A model generated the notes under the pieces. The model worked only from the letters and a program-made list of their open reading frames with translations. It was not told where the DNA came from and searched no databases. Below are positions 1-7,391 of a DNA stretch of 33,641 nucleotides, piece after piece. Position 1 is the first letter of the stretch. Each line of letters opens with the position of its first letter. The position numbers and the translations under genes are program-made. Source of the DNA: an uncultured Bacteroidota bacterium (lineage in GTDB: Bacteria; Bacteroidota; Bacteroidia; Bacteroidales; WCHB1-69); NCBI GenBank assembly GCA_902802755.1, contig CADCNH010000012.1, positions 80,207-113,847 on the forward strand, given 5' to 3'.

Positions 1-437
1 AGTTCCTGGCCTGCCTTACCTTACTGGTTATCACACTGATACCGACGCTGGTTTACGTTATCACGGCGTATCTCATCGGTAATCCCGTGGGCAACATCGA
101 CATGGGCAGCACCTGGGGCTCTTACCTCGGACTGGTACTTTTAGGTGCCACTTTTATCGCCATCGGACTGTTTTCTTCTTCCATCACCAACAACCAGATT
201 GTGGCCTTCATCATCGCCGCCCTGCTCTGCTTCATTATGTTCTTCGCCTTCGACTTCATCTACTCCTTCTCCGCGCTTGGCAACTTCGGCTACTACATCA
301 AAACCTTGGGTATCGCCGAACACTATTCCGCTATCAGCAAAGGCGTTATCGACAGCCGCGACCTGATATACTTCCTCAGTGTCATCTTCCTCTTCTTATT
401 CGGCACCAAAATCGTATTGTTAAACAGAAAATGGTAA
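1..437 (+). CDS. gldF: Gliding-motility ABC transporter permease GldF, C-terminal part (5' truncated by window)
   Basis: The frame is open from the left edge to the stop at 435-437, giving about 145 C-terminal residues; an in-frame GTG at 87 is internal, because coding sequence continues upstream of it. Four hydrophobic segments are visible (around FLACLTLLVITLIP, SYLGLVLLGATFIAIG, IVAFIIAALLCFIMFF and LIYFLSVIFLFLFG), as expected for the end of an ABC-2 type permease in the inner membrane. The GldF assignment rests on this topology and on gldG beginning 13 nt downstream. In this family GldF, GldG and the ATPase GldA form an ABC transporter needed for gliding in Flavobacterium. The N-terminal half and any gldA lie outside the window. 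Confidence 0.85.
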   Translation, partial: FLACLTLLVITLIPTLVYVITAYLIGNPVGNIDMGSTWGSYLGLVLLGATFIAIGLFSSSITNNQIVAFIIAALLCFIMFFAFDFIYSFSALGNFGYYIKTLGIAEHYSAISKGVIDSRDLIYFLSVIFLFLFGTKIVLLNRKW

Positions 438-450
438 ATCTTCTATAGTC

Positions 451-2208
451 ATGAAAGAAAAAAACAACAACAGCCAGCGTTTTAAGAAGAATGCCATCAC
501 CGGGTTGATTGTCAGCCTGCTCATCCTGATCGCCGTCAATATTCTCTCTTCTTTTTTCTTCTTCAGAATTGATTTGACCAAGGATAAAAGACTCTCCCTT
601 TCACCCACCACGATTCAGATGCTGAAGAACCTGGATGACAAGGTTTATATCCGTGTTTTTCTAAAAGGAGACAACCTTCCTGCTGATTATCAGTTATTTA
701 GAGAAAAAACAAGAGACATACTTCAGGAATTCAGAAGCTATTCCAAAAATATCCATGTCGAATTTATCGACCCTGTGAAGGACAAAACGCCAGAGGAAGT
801 GAACACTATTTTCGGCGAGTTTGCCCAGAAGGGGCTGAAGCCCATCCCCATCAGCCGGGAGGACGCCAGCGGTTTCTCCACCCACTATATCGTGCCGGGA
901 GCCATGATTGCCTACCACAACAAGGAATACCCCGCCACCCTCATTGTGGCCGACCCCAGCGGCAACGACTGGCTGGAATACTCCATTCAGGAACTGGAAT
1001 ACAACCTTGTTTCCTCCATCCGCAAACTTATGACCGAAGGCAAACCCAAAGTGGCGTTTCTGGACGGACACGGCGAGATGGACTTCTACTCCACCTCGTG
1101 GATGGCATGGCAGTTGCAACGATTTTACAATGTGGACCGTGTACGCATCAATGGTAGGGTGAATGCCCTAAACAATATCGCTGTTGAAGACTCTGTCAGT
1201 CAAACATTAACTGTGCGCGGCAACAAATACGATGTGCTGATTGTGGCCCAGCCTACGGAACCCTTCCCCGATGCCGACAAGTACGTAATCGACCAGTTCT
1301 TGATGAAAGGCGGCAAGATTCTGTGGCTGATTGACGCTACCGACGCCTCTGCCGACAGTTTGCAGGACCGTCCCGAGTTTTTCGCCACGCCCCGCAACCT
1401 TCGCCTCAACGACCTGTTTTTCAGCTATGGTGTACGCCTGAATCCCAACCTGATCCAAGACCTTAGCTGCCAACAGATTCCCATTGGTGTAGGACAAATC
1501 GGCGACCAGCAGCAATACAAATTCATGAATTTCCCCTACTGCCTCAAAGTGGTCAACTTTACCGACCATCCTATTGTGCGCAATATCAAAGAGATAAAAT
1601 CCGATTTCACAGGCACCATCGATTTTGTGGGCAAGGACAATGAACTGAAGAAAACGCCTTTGCTTCTGACTTCCGAGCGAACCAAACTGGTACCTGCACC
1701 GGCCATTGTCACCATCAATGTGGGTCTGGCCACTCCTAATTTGCAGGAATATGCCTTCAAGTACCTGCCCATCGCCGCCATCGTGGAAGGCTCGTTTGAG
1801 TCCGCCTTCAACGGCATTTTGCCACTGGAGTTTGACACTATGAAAGCCCTCGGTTTCTTGCAGAAGAGCGAACCCACCCGCCAGATTTTTGTAGCCGATG
1901 GCGACATCATCCGCAACTTCATCGACCGCCAGCGCAACCAGCCCTACCCCACCGGTTATGACATCTACACCGGCGTGATGTACGACAATACCGATTTCCT
2001 GCTCAACTGCATCAACTACCTCTGCGATGACGACGACTTGCTGCAAATCCGTTCCAAGAACTTCAAAATCGGCTCTTTGGATCCCGTCAAAATCAGAAAC
2101 CACAAGAATCTGTATTCAGTCTTGAATATTGTCGTTCCTTTGGCGTTGATACTGATTATGGGCATCATCCTGATTATCATCCGAAAGCTTAAATATAGCA
2201 GAAAATAA
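451..2208 (+). CDS. gldG: Gliding-motility-associated ABC transporter substrate-binding subunit GldG
   Basis: The protein has 585 residues. A short basic N-terminus is followed by a membrane segment (about residues 18-38). A long extracytoplasmic region of the ABC_transp_aux/GldG type follows, including the stretch KPKVAFLDGHGE near residue 200. A second membrane segment sits at the C-terminus (about 555-578), followed by a basic tail. This N-anchor, periplasmic domain, C-anchor layout and the length match GldG. It follows gldF by 13 nt and is almost certainly co-transcribed. It is inferred to be the periplasmic partner of the GldA/F transporter. GldFG is absent from some non-gliding T9SS species such as Porphyromonas gingivalis, so its presence hints at a gliding lineage or ancestry. 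Confidence 0.9.
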   Translation: MKEKNNNSQRFKKNAITGLIVSLLILIAVNILSSFFFFRIDLTKDKRLSLSPTTIQMLKNLDDKVYIRVFLKGDNLPADYQLFREKTRDILQEFRSYSKNIHVEFIDPVKDKTPEEVNTIFGEFAQKGLKPIPISREDASGFSTHYIVPGAMIAYHNKEYPATLIVADPSGNDWLEYSIQELEYNLVSSIRKLMTEGKPKVAFLDGHGEMDFYSTSWMAWQLQRFYNVDRVRINGRVNALNNIAVEDSVSQTLTVRGNKYDVLIVAQPTEPFPDADKYVIDQFLMKGGKILWLIDATDASADSLQDRPEFFATPRNLRLNDLFFSYGVRLNPNLIQDLSCQQIPIGVGQIGDQQQYKFMNFPYCLKVVNFTDHPIVRNIKEIKSDFTGTIDFVGKDNELKKTPLLLTSERTKLVPAPAIVTINVGLATPNLQEYAFKYLPIAAIVEGSFESAFNGILPLEFDTMKALGFLQKSEPTRQIFVADGDIIRNFIDRQRNQPYPTGYDIYTGVMYDNTDFLLNCINYLCDDDDLLQIRSKNFKIGSLDPVKIRNHKNLYSVLNIVVPLALILIMGIILIIIRKLKYSRK

Positions 2209-2214
2209 AACACT

Positions 2215-3225
2215 GTGTCACAGCTTATTGACCAAATCCTACAGCACAAAAGCGTTTCGTTTGTCGGCATGGAGAAAAACACCGGCAAGACGGAAAGTCT
2301 CAATTACGTGTTGCGTGAGCTGTATCAGACGGACAAGAAAATCGCCATTACCTCCATTGGCATTGATGGCGAGAGTGTCGATCAGGTGACCGAAACGCCC
2401 AAGCCGGAGATAGAGCTGGCCAAAGGCACCCTCTTCATCCCCTCCGAGAAACACTACAAGGAGAAACGCCCCACCTCCGACATTCTGGATATTTCCAACT
2501 TCAGCACTTCACTAGGCAGATTAGTTACCGCCAAGGCGTTGCAACGGGGCAAGGCCATCATTTCAGGCCCCAGCTCCACAGGCCGCCTCAAACAAGTGCT
2601 GGCTGAGATGCCCCGCTATGGGGTGGACATCACCTTGGTGGACGGCGCGCTGTCCCGCAAAAGTTTTGGTGCCCCCACCATCACTGAGAGCCTCATTCTG
2701 AGCACTGGAGCCGCCTTGTCGCCCCACCTGCCAGAGCTGATTCGCAAGACCCAGTTCACCTGCCGTCTCATCCATTTGCCTGCCTTCACAGCCACCAACA
2801 CCGACTGTCTCGCCGATGTCAACTCTGGCTTATGGGCACAGGATTCTGAGGGCCAGTGGCACGATTTGGAAATCCCCTCCACCCTGCTGCTGGACAAGTA
2901 CAAAGACCGCTTGTTCAAATATGGCAACAACTTTTACATCGGAGGCATCGTCACCGACAAAATCTTCGACTATCTAAGAATGCAGCCTAATATCAGCAAA
3001 ACCATTGTCATCGTGAAAGATTTTACCAAAATCTTCGCCGTTCCCGAGTCAGTCAATGCCTTCCTGAAGAAAGGCGGGCAATTATTTGTGTTGTATGCGG
3101 CGAAACTGTTAGCGGTGTGTGTCAACCCCACCTCCCCCACTGGCTATAACATCAACTCCGCCCTCCTCCGCGAAAAAATGTCAGAGGCATTGCAGTTGCC
3201 TGTGTATGATGTGAAACAGATTTAG
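2215..3225 (+). CDS. P-loop protein resembling lysine 5,6-aminomutase reactivase subunit KamB
   Basis: The protein has 336 residues and a GTG start only 6 nt after the gldG stop, so it probably shares the gldFG transcript. The N-terminus carries a Walker A-like loop, GMEKNTGKT (residues 18-26), in a VSFVGMEKNTGKTESLN context. It recalls the KamB family found in lysine-fermentation clusters (P-loop protein paired with MutS-like KamC, reactivating the B12-dependent aminomutase). Later stretches such as AIISGPSSTGRLKQVLAEM and DITLVDGALSRKS fit a P-loop NTPase fold. No signal peptide or membrane segment is seen, so a cytoplasmic location is likely. None of the other lysine-fermentation genes is in the window, so the KamB assignment is tentative; an uncharacterised GTPase/ATPase is the alternative. 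Confidence 0.5.
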   Translation: MSQLIDQILQHKSVSFVGMEKNTGKTESLNYVLRELYQTDKKIAITSIGIDGESVDQVTETPKPEIELAKGTLFIPSEKHYKEKRPTSDILDISNFSTSLGRLVTAKALQRGKAIISGPSSTGRLKQVLAEMPRYGVDITLVDGALSRKSFGAPTITESLILSTGAALSPHLPELIRKTQFTCRLIHLPAFTATNTDCLADVNSGLWAQDSEGQWHDLEIPSTLLLDKYKDRLFKYGNNFYIGGIVTDKIFDYLRMQPNISKTIVIVKDFTKIFAVPESVNAFLKKGGQLFVLYAAKLLAVCVNPTSPTGYNINSALLREKMSEALQLPVYDVKQI

Positions 3226-3268
3226 GGATTAGGTTATAGGTTTCAGGGGACAAGGGACAGGTTACAGA
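3226..3268. repeat. Heptad-period intergenic repeat (GGTTACA-type)
   Basis: Starting at the KamB-like stop, the DNA reads as consecutive 7-nt units such as ggttata, ggtttca, ggggaca, agggaca and ggttaca. The same units on the opposite strand (ctgtaac, ctataac, ctgaccc) occur at 7310-7344, so this is a second copy of that block in inverted orientation. Confidence 0.6.
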
Positions 3269-3317
3269 TGTAATAAGGATATATTCTTAGTGAGACGAAA
3301 TTAATAATATACAAAAG

Positions 3318-3626
3318 ATGGTATTAGGTATAGTCATTTTATTCCTATTCGCAATCAGCATTGCCCTCAGCGTGCGTGTACTTTTTGCCATCAAAAATGG
3401 ACAAATTGTCAAGCACGTCCGTTTCCTAAAATACGTGAATGTCATTCACCTTATCGCCGTAGGCTTATGGTTATTAACTCTTCCCTTGTCTGATGTTTTT
3501 ATGTGGGGCAAAGGCGAAGCAATATTCTTTTTTTTCATATACGCCCTGTTCAGTGTGACAGCATTGATAAGCAATATCGTTGTACTTGTAGGACAATACA
3601 TAAGCAAGAATAATTCGGGGGAATAA
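3318..3626 (+). CDS. Small three-helix membrane protein of unknown function
   Basis: The ORF has 102 residues with an ATG start and three hydrophobic segments: about residues 2-22, 40-57 and 68-92. No known family is recognised. It sits alone between the gldFG-kamB-like group and the REP-like palindrome cluster. The last codons (Asn-Ser-Gly-Glu-stop, 3612-3626) lie in a ggggaataatatcccg stretch that recurs at 3836-3852 in front of the second palindrome unit. The C-terminus may therefore have been supplied by the repeat. The pattern of hydrophobic helices suggests a real gene, but there is no functional clue. Confidence 0.55.
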   Translation: MVLGIVILFLFAISIALSVRVLFAIKNGQIVKHVRFLKYVNVIHLIAVGLWLLTLPLSDVFMWGKGEAIFFFFIYALFSVTALISNIVVLVGQYISKNNSGE

Positions 3627-3950
3627 TATCCCGATAGGGATTTAACATCAATAGAACACATAGTATCATAGCACAATTATATCCCGTAAGGGATTTAATA
3701 TAATTATATTAAACCCTCTGCGAGGGTAATTAGGAATGGAAACGCCTGACGATTTCTATTGAAATTAAACCCTCTTACGAGGGTATAAATATTGATAAAT
3801 TCATACCAACATCTATTGATATTTATTCCCCTGACGGGGAAATAATATCCCGAAGGGATTCAATCTCAATAGAATACACGATATCATTATACCTATCATA
3901 TCCCGTTAGGGATTTAATATGTACATTAAAACCTTTTGCGGTGGTATAAA
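3616..3950. repeat. Cluster of short REP-like palindromes, duplicated unit
   Basis: This 336-nt gene-free stretch holds at least seven small inverted repeats of three kinds. Type A is atccc-n3/4-gggat at 3628-3641, 3681-3694, 3847-3859 and 3899-3912. Type B is accctc-n3/4-gagggt at 3713-3727 and 3769-3784, with a decayed copy near 3930-3948. Type C is ttcccc-tgac-ggggaa at 3826-3841. Two A palindromes about 52 nt apart followed by a B palindrome form a unit of roughly 100 nt. That unit occurs twice (from 3618 and from 3838), with similar DNA between the palindromes, such as tcaatagaacaca versus tcaatagaataca. The arrangement resembles REP elements; no transposase is nearby. Confidence 0.75.
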
Positions 3951-3962
3951 ATGGAAATTCCC

Positions 3963-4823
3963 TTATTTTATCAACCCTAACAGGTAATTCCCGTAACCGC
4001 TCTTCAGCAGCGGCTGGGCGATTTCCTCCAATTTGGCAGCATCGATAAAACCTTGACGGTAAGCCACTTCCTCAATACATCCCACTTTCAGGCCTTGACG
4101 ATCTTCCACCACCTGCACAAACTGGGTGGCATCAATCAACGACTTGAAAGTACCTGTGTCGAGCCAGGCCGTACCACGATCCATCTTGCAAACTTTCAGC
4201 TTGCCAGCTGCCAGGTAATATTTGTTGACATCAGTGATTTCATACTCGCCACGGGCACTAGGTTTGATGTTCTTGGCCACCTCAACAACTGTATTATCAT
4301 AGAAATACAAGCCCGGCACCGCATAATTGGACTTCGGCTGTTTTGGTTTTTCTTCAATGGAAACGGCTATCATGTCCTCGTTGAACTCCACAACACCATA
4401 GCGTTCGGGGTCGGAAACATGATAGGCGAAAATGACACCACCATCGGGATCATTGTTTTCGGACAAATGCCTTTCGAAACCACCACCATAGAAAATATTG
4501 TCACCCAACACCAAGGCAGCTTTGTCCTGACCAATAAAATCAGCTCCTAAAACAAATGCCTGAGCCAGTCCGTTAGGCACATGTTGCACCACATACTGGA
4601 AGTTGCAACCCAAACGGGAACCGTCTCCCAAAAGACGCTCGAAATGCGGCAGGTCATGCGGAGTGGAGATAATCAGAATATCCCGAATGCCCGCCTGCAT
4701 CAAGGTGGACAGCGGATAATAAATCATCGGTTTGTCATAAATCGGCATCAACTGCTTGCTCATGGCAAGTGTGATGGGGTGTAATCTGGTGCCGGAGCCC
4801 CCGGCGAGGATGATACCTTTCAT
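3963..4823 (-). CDS. rfbA: Glucose-1-phosphate thymidylyltransferase RfbA (RmlA)
   Basis: The protein has 286 residues, the normal length for the family. It makes dTDP-glucose from dTTP and glucose-1-phosphate, the first step of dTDP-L-rhamnose synthesis for surface polysaccharide. The nucleotidyltransferase signature [11 protein letters not shown] is at residues 6-16. It is followed by [18 protein letters not shown], the GDNIFYG motif, the EEKP motif with PGLYFYD, and [10 protein letters not shown] near the C-terminus, all typical of RmlA. No rfbB, rfbC or rfbD is adjacent, so the rest of the pathway must be elsewhere. The gene reads toward the REP-like cluster, which begins within a few tens of bases of its stop. 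Cytoplasmic enzyme. Confidence 0.95.
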   Translation of the reverse strand: MKGIILAGGSGTRLHPITLAMSKQLMPIYDKPMIYYPLSTLMQAGIRDILIISTPHDLPHFERLLGDGSRLGCNFQYVVQHVPNGLAQAFVLGADFIGQDKAALVLGDNIFYGGGFERHLSENNDPDGGVIFAYHVSDPERYGVVEFNEDMIAVSIEEKPKQPKSNYAVPGLYFYDNTVVEVAKNIKPSARGEYEITDVNKYYLAAGKLKVCKMDRGTAWLDTGTFKSLIDATQFVQVVEDRQGLKVGCIEEVAYRQGFIDAAKLEEIAQPLLKSGYGNYLLGLIK

Positions 4824-4861
4824 ATTATTTTGAATATTATGTTATTGCTTTTACTTTTTAA

Positions 4862-4947
4862 TTCAAAATTCAAAGTTCAAAATTCATTTTTTTCTTTATC
4901 TGTAAATTACATCATTATTTTGAATTCTGGATTTTGAATTCTAAACT
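4862..4947. repeat. Inverted pair of heptad arrays upstream of rfbA
   Basis: The left block (4862-4889) is four 7-nt units: ttcaaaa, ttcaaag, ttcaaaa, ttcattt. The right block (4920-4947) is ttgaatt, ctggatt, ttgaatt, ctaaact. The right block is largely the reverse complement of the left, so the two can pair across about 30 nt. No gene is present. Confidence 0.7.
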
Positions 4948-4977
4948 TCCTATTCTCTATAACCCTTTCACTTCTAC

Positions 4978-5283
4978 TTAGAAGTCTAATCCCATCTCCA
5001 CCTTGGCGGCTTCGCTCATCATCTCGAAATCCCAAGGCGGGTCGAAGGTCAGGCGCAGGGAGACGCCCTTCACTCCCTCAATCTCCGACACCTTTTTCTT
5101 CACCTCCACCGGCAAAGATTCCGCTACCGGACAATTGGGAGCGGTAAGGGTCATCAGGATATTCACAATATTATCTTCTTGAATTTCAATATTATAAATA
5201 AAGCCCAAATCCCAAATATTCACCGGAATTTCCGGGTCATAAATGGTGGATAACACTTCAATAATCTGTTCTCTTGTAGGCAT
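4978..5283 (-). CDS. MIP18/DUF59-family Fe-S cluster assembly protein
   Basis: The 101-residue protein is the single DUF59 (MIP18/PaaD/SufT-like) domain. The motif DPEIPVNIWDLG is at residues 16-27 and the conserved cysteine lies in LTAPNCPVAESLP (Cys51). A conserved stretch FDPPW occurs near the end. Members assist Fe-S cluster assembly or delivery, often with the SUF system; the exact target here is unknown and no suf genes are adjacent. Cytoplasmic. A TATTTTTG -7 element (5303-5310, minus strand) lies about 20 nt upstream. The gene diverges from the peptide-binding protein gene across the 5320-5518 repeat element. Confidence 0.88.
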   Translation of the reverse strand: MPTREQIIEVLSTIYDPEIPVNIWDLGFIYNIEIQEDNIVNILMTLTAPNCPVAESLPVEVKKKVSEIEGVKGVSLRLTFDPPWDFEMMSEAAKVEMGLDF

Positions 5284-5302
5284 AACTTCACGAAATAAAA
5301 TG

Positions 5303-5310
5303 CAAAAATA
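5303..5310 (-). promoter_or_regulatory. Bacteroidota -7 promoter element for the DUF59 gene
   Basis: On the minus strand the sequence reads TATTTTTG, matching the TAnnTTTG consensus of the primary sigma factor, about 20 nt before the DUF59 start codon. The upstream -33 region would fall within the octad repeat element that begins at 5320. Confidence 0.6.
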
Positions 5311-5319
5311 ACATTTTTT

Positions 5320-5518
5320 GTTGAATTGTTGAACTGTTTATTTGTTTAATCGTTTAATTGTTGATTCGTGAAGACGTTAAGTCATTCGCTGTGCTCATTC
5401 GTCAAGGCGCTATCGTCTTAACGAGCGAACGAAGTGAGCGTCTCCACGAACATACGAAGTATGTGTCTTCACGAATAAAATCATTGGCACATTAGCACAT
5501 TAACTAATTAGCACATTG
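5320..5518 (+). repeat. Composite octad-repeat element, copy 1
   Basis: Nearly the whole stretch has an 8-nt period. From 5320 come gttgaatt, gttgaact, gtttattt, gtttaatc, gtttaatt, gttgattc, gtgaagac and gttaagtc. A hairpin-rich middle follows: the 9-bp arms cgtgaagac (5367-5375) and gtcttcacg (5465-5473), and a 6-bp palindrome acatac-gaa-gtatgt (5450-5464). Finally come attggcac, attagcac, attaacta and attagcac (5483-5514). The same order occurs inverted at 12101-12286 and in shorter form at 7197-7385. The block at 5417-5449 matches the reverse complement of 12141-12173 at 27 of 33 positions. Confidence 0.85.
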
Positions 5519-5528
5519 AAAAATTTTG

Positions 5529-5536
5529 TACCTTTG
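5529..5536 (+). promoter_or_regulatory. -7 promoter element for the peptide-binding lipoprotein gene
   Basis: TACCTTTG matches TAnnTTTG and lies 24 nt before the ATG at 5561. This placement supports the ATG start over the upstream TTG at 5516, which would lie before the promoter. Confidence 0.65.
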
Positions 5537-5560
5537 CAGTTTAATATCTTTCTGCATAAC

Positions 5561-7201
5561 ATGAAGAAAATCATTTTATTCCTAATTGCCGTTATGTTGC
5601 TGAATGTCAGTTGCCGGCAGGTGTATGACAACAGCGACAAGATGATTTTCCGCTATAACGAGTCGTCGGGCATCAACAGTCTTGACCCGGCTTTCTCCGC
5701 TGGCCAATCCATCATCTGGCCCTGCAACCTGCTGTACAATGGCCTTGTTGACCTGGACGAGCAGATGCGCGTTGTGCCCAGCATCGCCAAATCATGGACC
5801 ATCTCGCCTGATGGCACCGTATATACCTTCACCCTGCGCGATGACGTGTATTTCCACCAAACGGATTTCTTTCCGCAAAAGCGCAAAGTCACTGCCGACG
5901 ACTTTGTCTATAGCCTCGGCCGCATTGTCGATGGCAGCGTGGCCTCGCCAGGAGCCTGGATTTTCCAAAAAGTGAAACGCGACAGCGAAGGCAAGCCAGC
6001 TTTCAAAGCCCTCAACGACAGCACGTTTCAAATCACACTATCTGAAGACTTCCCTCCGTTTTTGGGCATCTTAGCTATGAAATACTGCTCGGTGGTGCCC
6101 CGTGAGGTGGTGGAGAAATACGGCAAGGATTTCCGCACCCATCCCGTAGGTACTGGCCCGTTCAAGTTCCAAATTTGGGAAGAAGGCGTAAAATTAGTGC
6201 TGCGCAAAAATCCCGACTATTTTGAGACCGACGAAGAGGGTAATCGCCTACCCTATCTGGATGCTGTTGCCATCACGTTTATCGTTGACAAGCAATCTGT
6301 TTTCATGGAGTTCATGAAAGGCTCGCTGGATTTCATGTCGGGTATTGACGCCTGCTACAAGGATGCTTTGCTGACCAAGACCGGCGAGTTGAATCCCGAC
6401 TATGCCGACCGTGTCCAATTACTGACAGGTCCCTACCTCAACACCGAATATTTGGGTTTCATGTTGAAAGATGACGGCCAAGACAATCCCCTGCTGAAAA
6501 AAGAGGTGCGACAAGCCATCAACTACGGTTTCGACCGCGAGAAGATGATGCGCTACCTGCGCAACAACACGGGCTATCCCGGCACCAGCGGTTTTGTGCC
6601 GATGGGCTTGTCCTCTTTCGACACCTCCAAGGTGAAAGGCTACAACTATAATCCCGCCAAAGCGTTGGAACTGTTAGCCAAGGCCGGCTATCCCAACGGC
6701 AAGGGACTTTCGCCCATTCCGCTTTCCGTATCCGCCAACTATCTCGACATCAGCCAATACATCCAGCACGAATTGGAACAAATCGGCATTCCCATCACAC
6801 TTGATGTGCAACAGGCTGCCCAACAACGGCAGATGATGCGCAACTACCAGCTGCCCTTCTTCCGTGGTTCTTGGATTTGCGACTACCCCGACCCTGAAAA
6901 TTACTTGTCACTGTTTTACTCCAAAAACCTCCAACCCAACGGCTCCAACTACACGCATTATGTCAACCCGAAATACGACAAACTTTTCGAAAAATCGCAA
7001 CGCTGCCTCAACGATTCCCTCCGCAACCTCTACTACACCCAACTCGACGCCATGCTGATGGAAGACGCCCCGGTGGTAGTGCTGTACTACGACAAAGTGC
7101 TGCGTTTCACTGGCATCAACGTGGAGGGTCTGGGCACGAACCCTATCAATATGCTGGACCTGCGACGGGTGAAAATAAAACTGAAAACTGAAAAACGTTA
7201 A
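5561..7201 (+). CDS. ABC transporter substrate-binding lipoprotein, family 5 (oligopeptide type)
   Basis: The protein has 546 residues from the ATG at 5561. The frame extends to a TTG at 5516, but the ATG is preferred because it follows a promoter -7 box and starts a lipoprotein signal (MKKIILFLIAVMLLNVSC, lipid Cys18). The mature part has the DppA/OppA layout: SGINSLDPAF, DGTVYTFTLRDDVYFH, TADDFVYSLGRI, GTGPFKF and ALELLAKAGYPNGKG. It should bind peptides or similar solutes at the cell surface or in the periplasm. No permease or ATPase genes are adjacent, so it is an orphan here. Its last residues (KLKTEKR-stop) are encoded by heptad actgaaa units and the first gttaagac octad of the repeat at 7197. 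Confidence 0.9.
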   Translation: MKKIILFLIAVMLLNVSCRQVYDNSDKMIFRYNESSGINSLDPAFSAGQSIIWPCNLLYNGLVDLDEQMRVVPSIAKSWTISPDGTVYTFTLRDDVYFHQTDFFPQKRKVTADDFVYSLGRIVDGSVASPGAWIFQKVKRDSEGKPAFKALNDSTFQITLSEDFPPFLGILAMKYCSVVPREVVEKYGKDFRTHPVGTGPFKFQIWEEGVKLVLRKNPDYFETDEEGNRLPYLDAVAITFIVDKQSVFMEFMKGSLDFMSGIDACYKDALLTKTGELNPDYADRVQLLTGPYLNTEYLGFMLKDDGQDNPLLKKEVRQAINYGFDREKMMRYLRNNTGYPGTSGFVPMGLSSFDTSKVKGYNYNPAKALELLAKAGYPNGKGLSPIPLSVSANYLDISQYIQHELEQIGIPITLDVQQAAQQRQMMRNYQLPFFRGSWICDYPDPENYLSLFYSKNLQPNGSNYTHYVNPKYDKLFEKSQRCLNDSLRNLYYTQLDAMLMEDAPVVVLYYDKVLRFTGINVEGLGTNPINMLDLRRVKIKLKTEKR

Positions 7202-7385
7202 GACGTGGAAACGTGGAGACGTGGAGACGACAAATACTCCTTCTAATAGAAAAAAAATTAAACTTGAATACAAAATATAATGTGCCAATTGAATTTTGAA
7301 ATTTGACTTCTAACCCCTGACCCCTATAACCTGTAACCTGTAACCTAAAAATTGGCACATTAGCACATTAACTAATTAGCACATT
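7197..7385 (+). repeat. Composite octad/heptad-repeat element, copy 2 (shortened)
   Basis: It begins with gttaagac, gtggaaac, gtggagac and gtggagac (7197-7228, 8-nt period) and ends with attggcac, attagcac, attaacta and attagcac (7351-7382), as at 5483-5514. Between them lie nine consecutive 7-nt units at 7289-7351: ttgaatt, ttgaaat, ttgactt, ctaaccc, ctgaccc, ctataac, ctgtaac, ctgtaac, ctaaaaa. A perfect 12-bp inverted repeat (aatgtgccaatt at 7279-7290, aattggcacatt at 7350-7361) encloses this heptad block. The first octad contains the stop codon of the peptide-binding gene. Confidence 0.85.
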
Positions 7386-7391
7386 ATAAAC

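Noticed and set aside
1207..2103. A 298-codon open frame on the minus strand
   Set aside because: It lies entirely inside gldG, has no recognisable domain, and arises from the codon bias of the real gene on the other strand.
3616..3950. Possible CRISPR array
   Set aside because: The repeated units are short palindromes of three different types with uneven spacing, the intervening DNA is itself repeated, and no cas genes are present.
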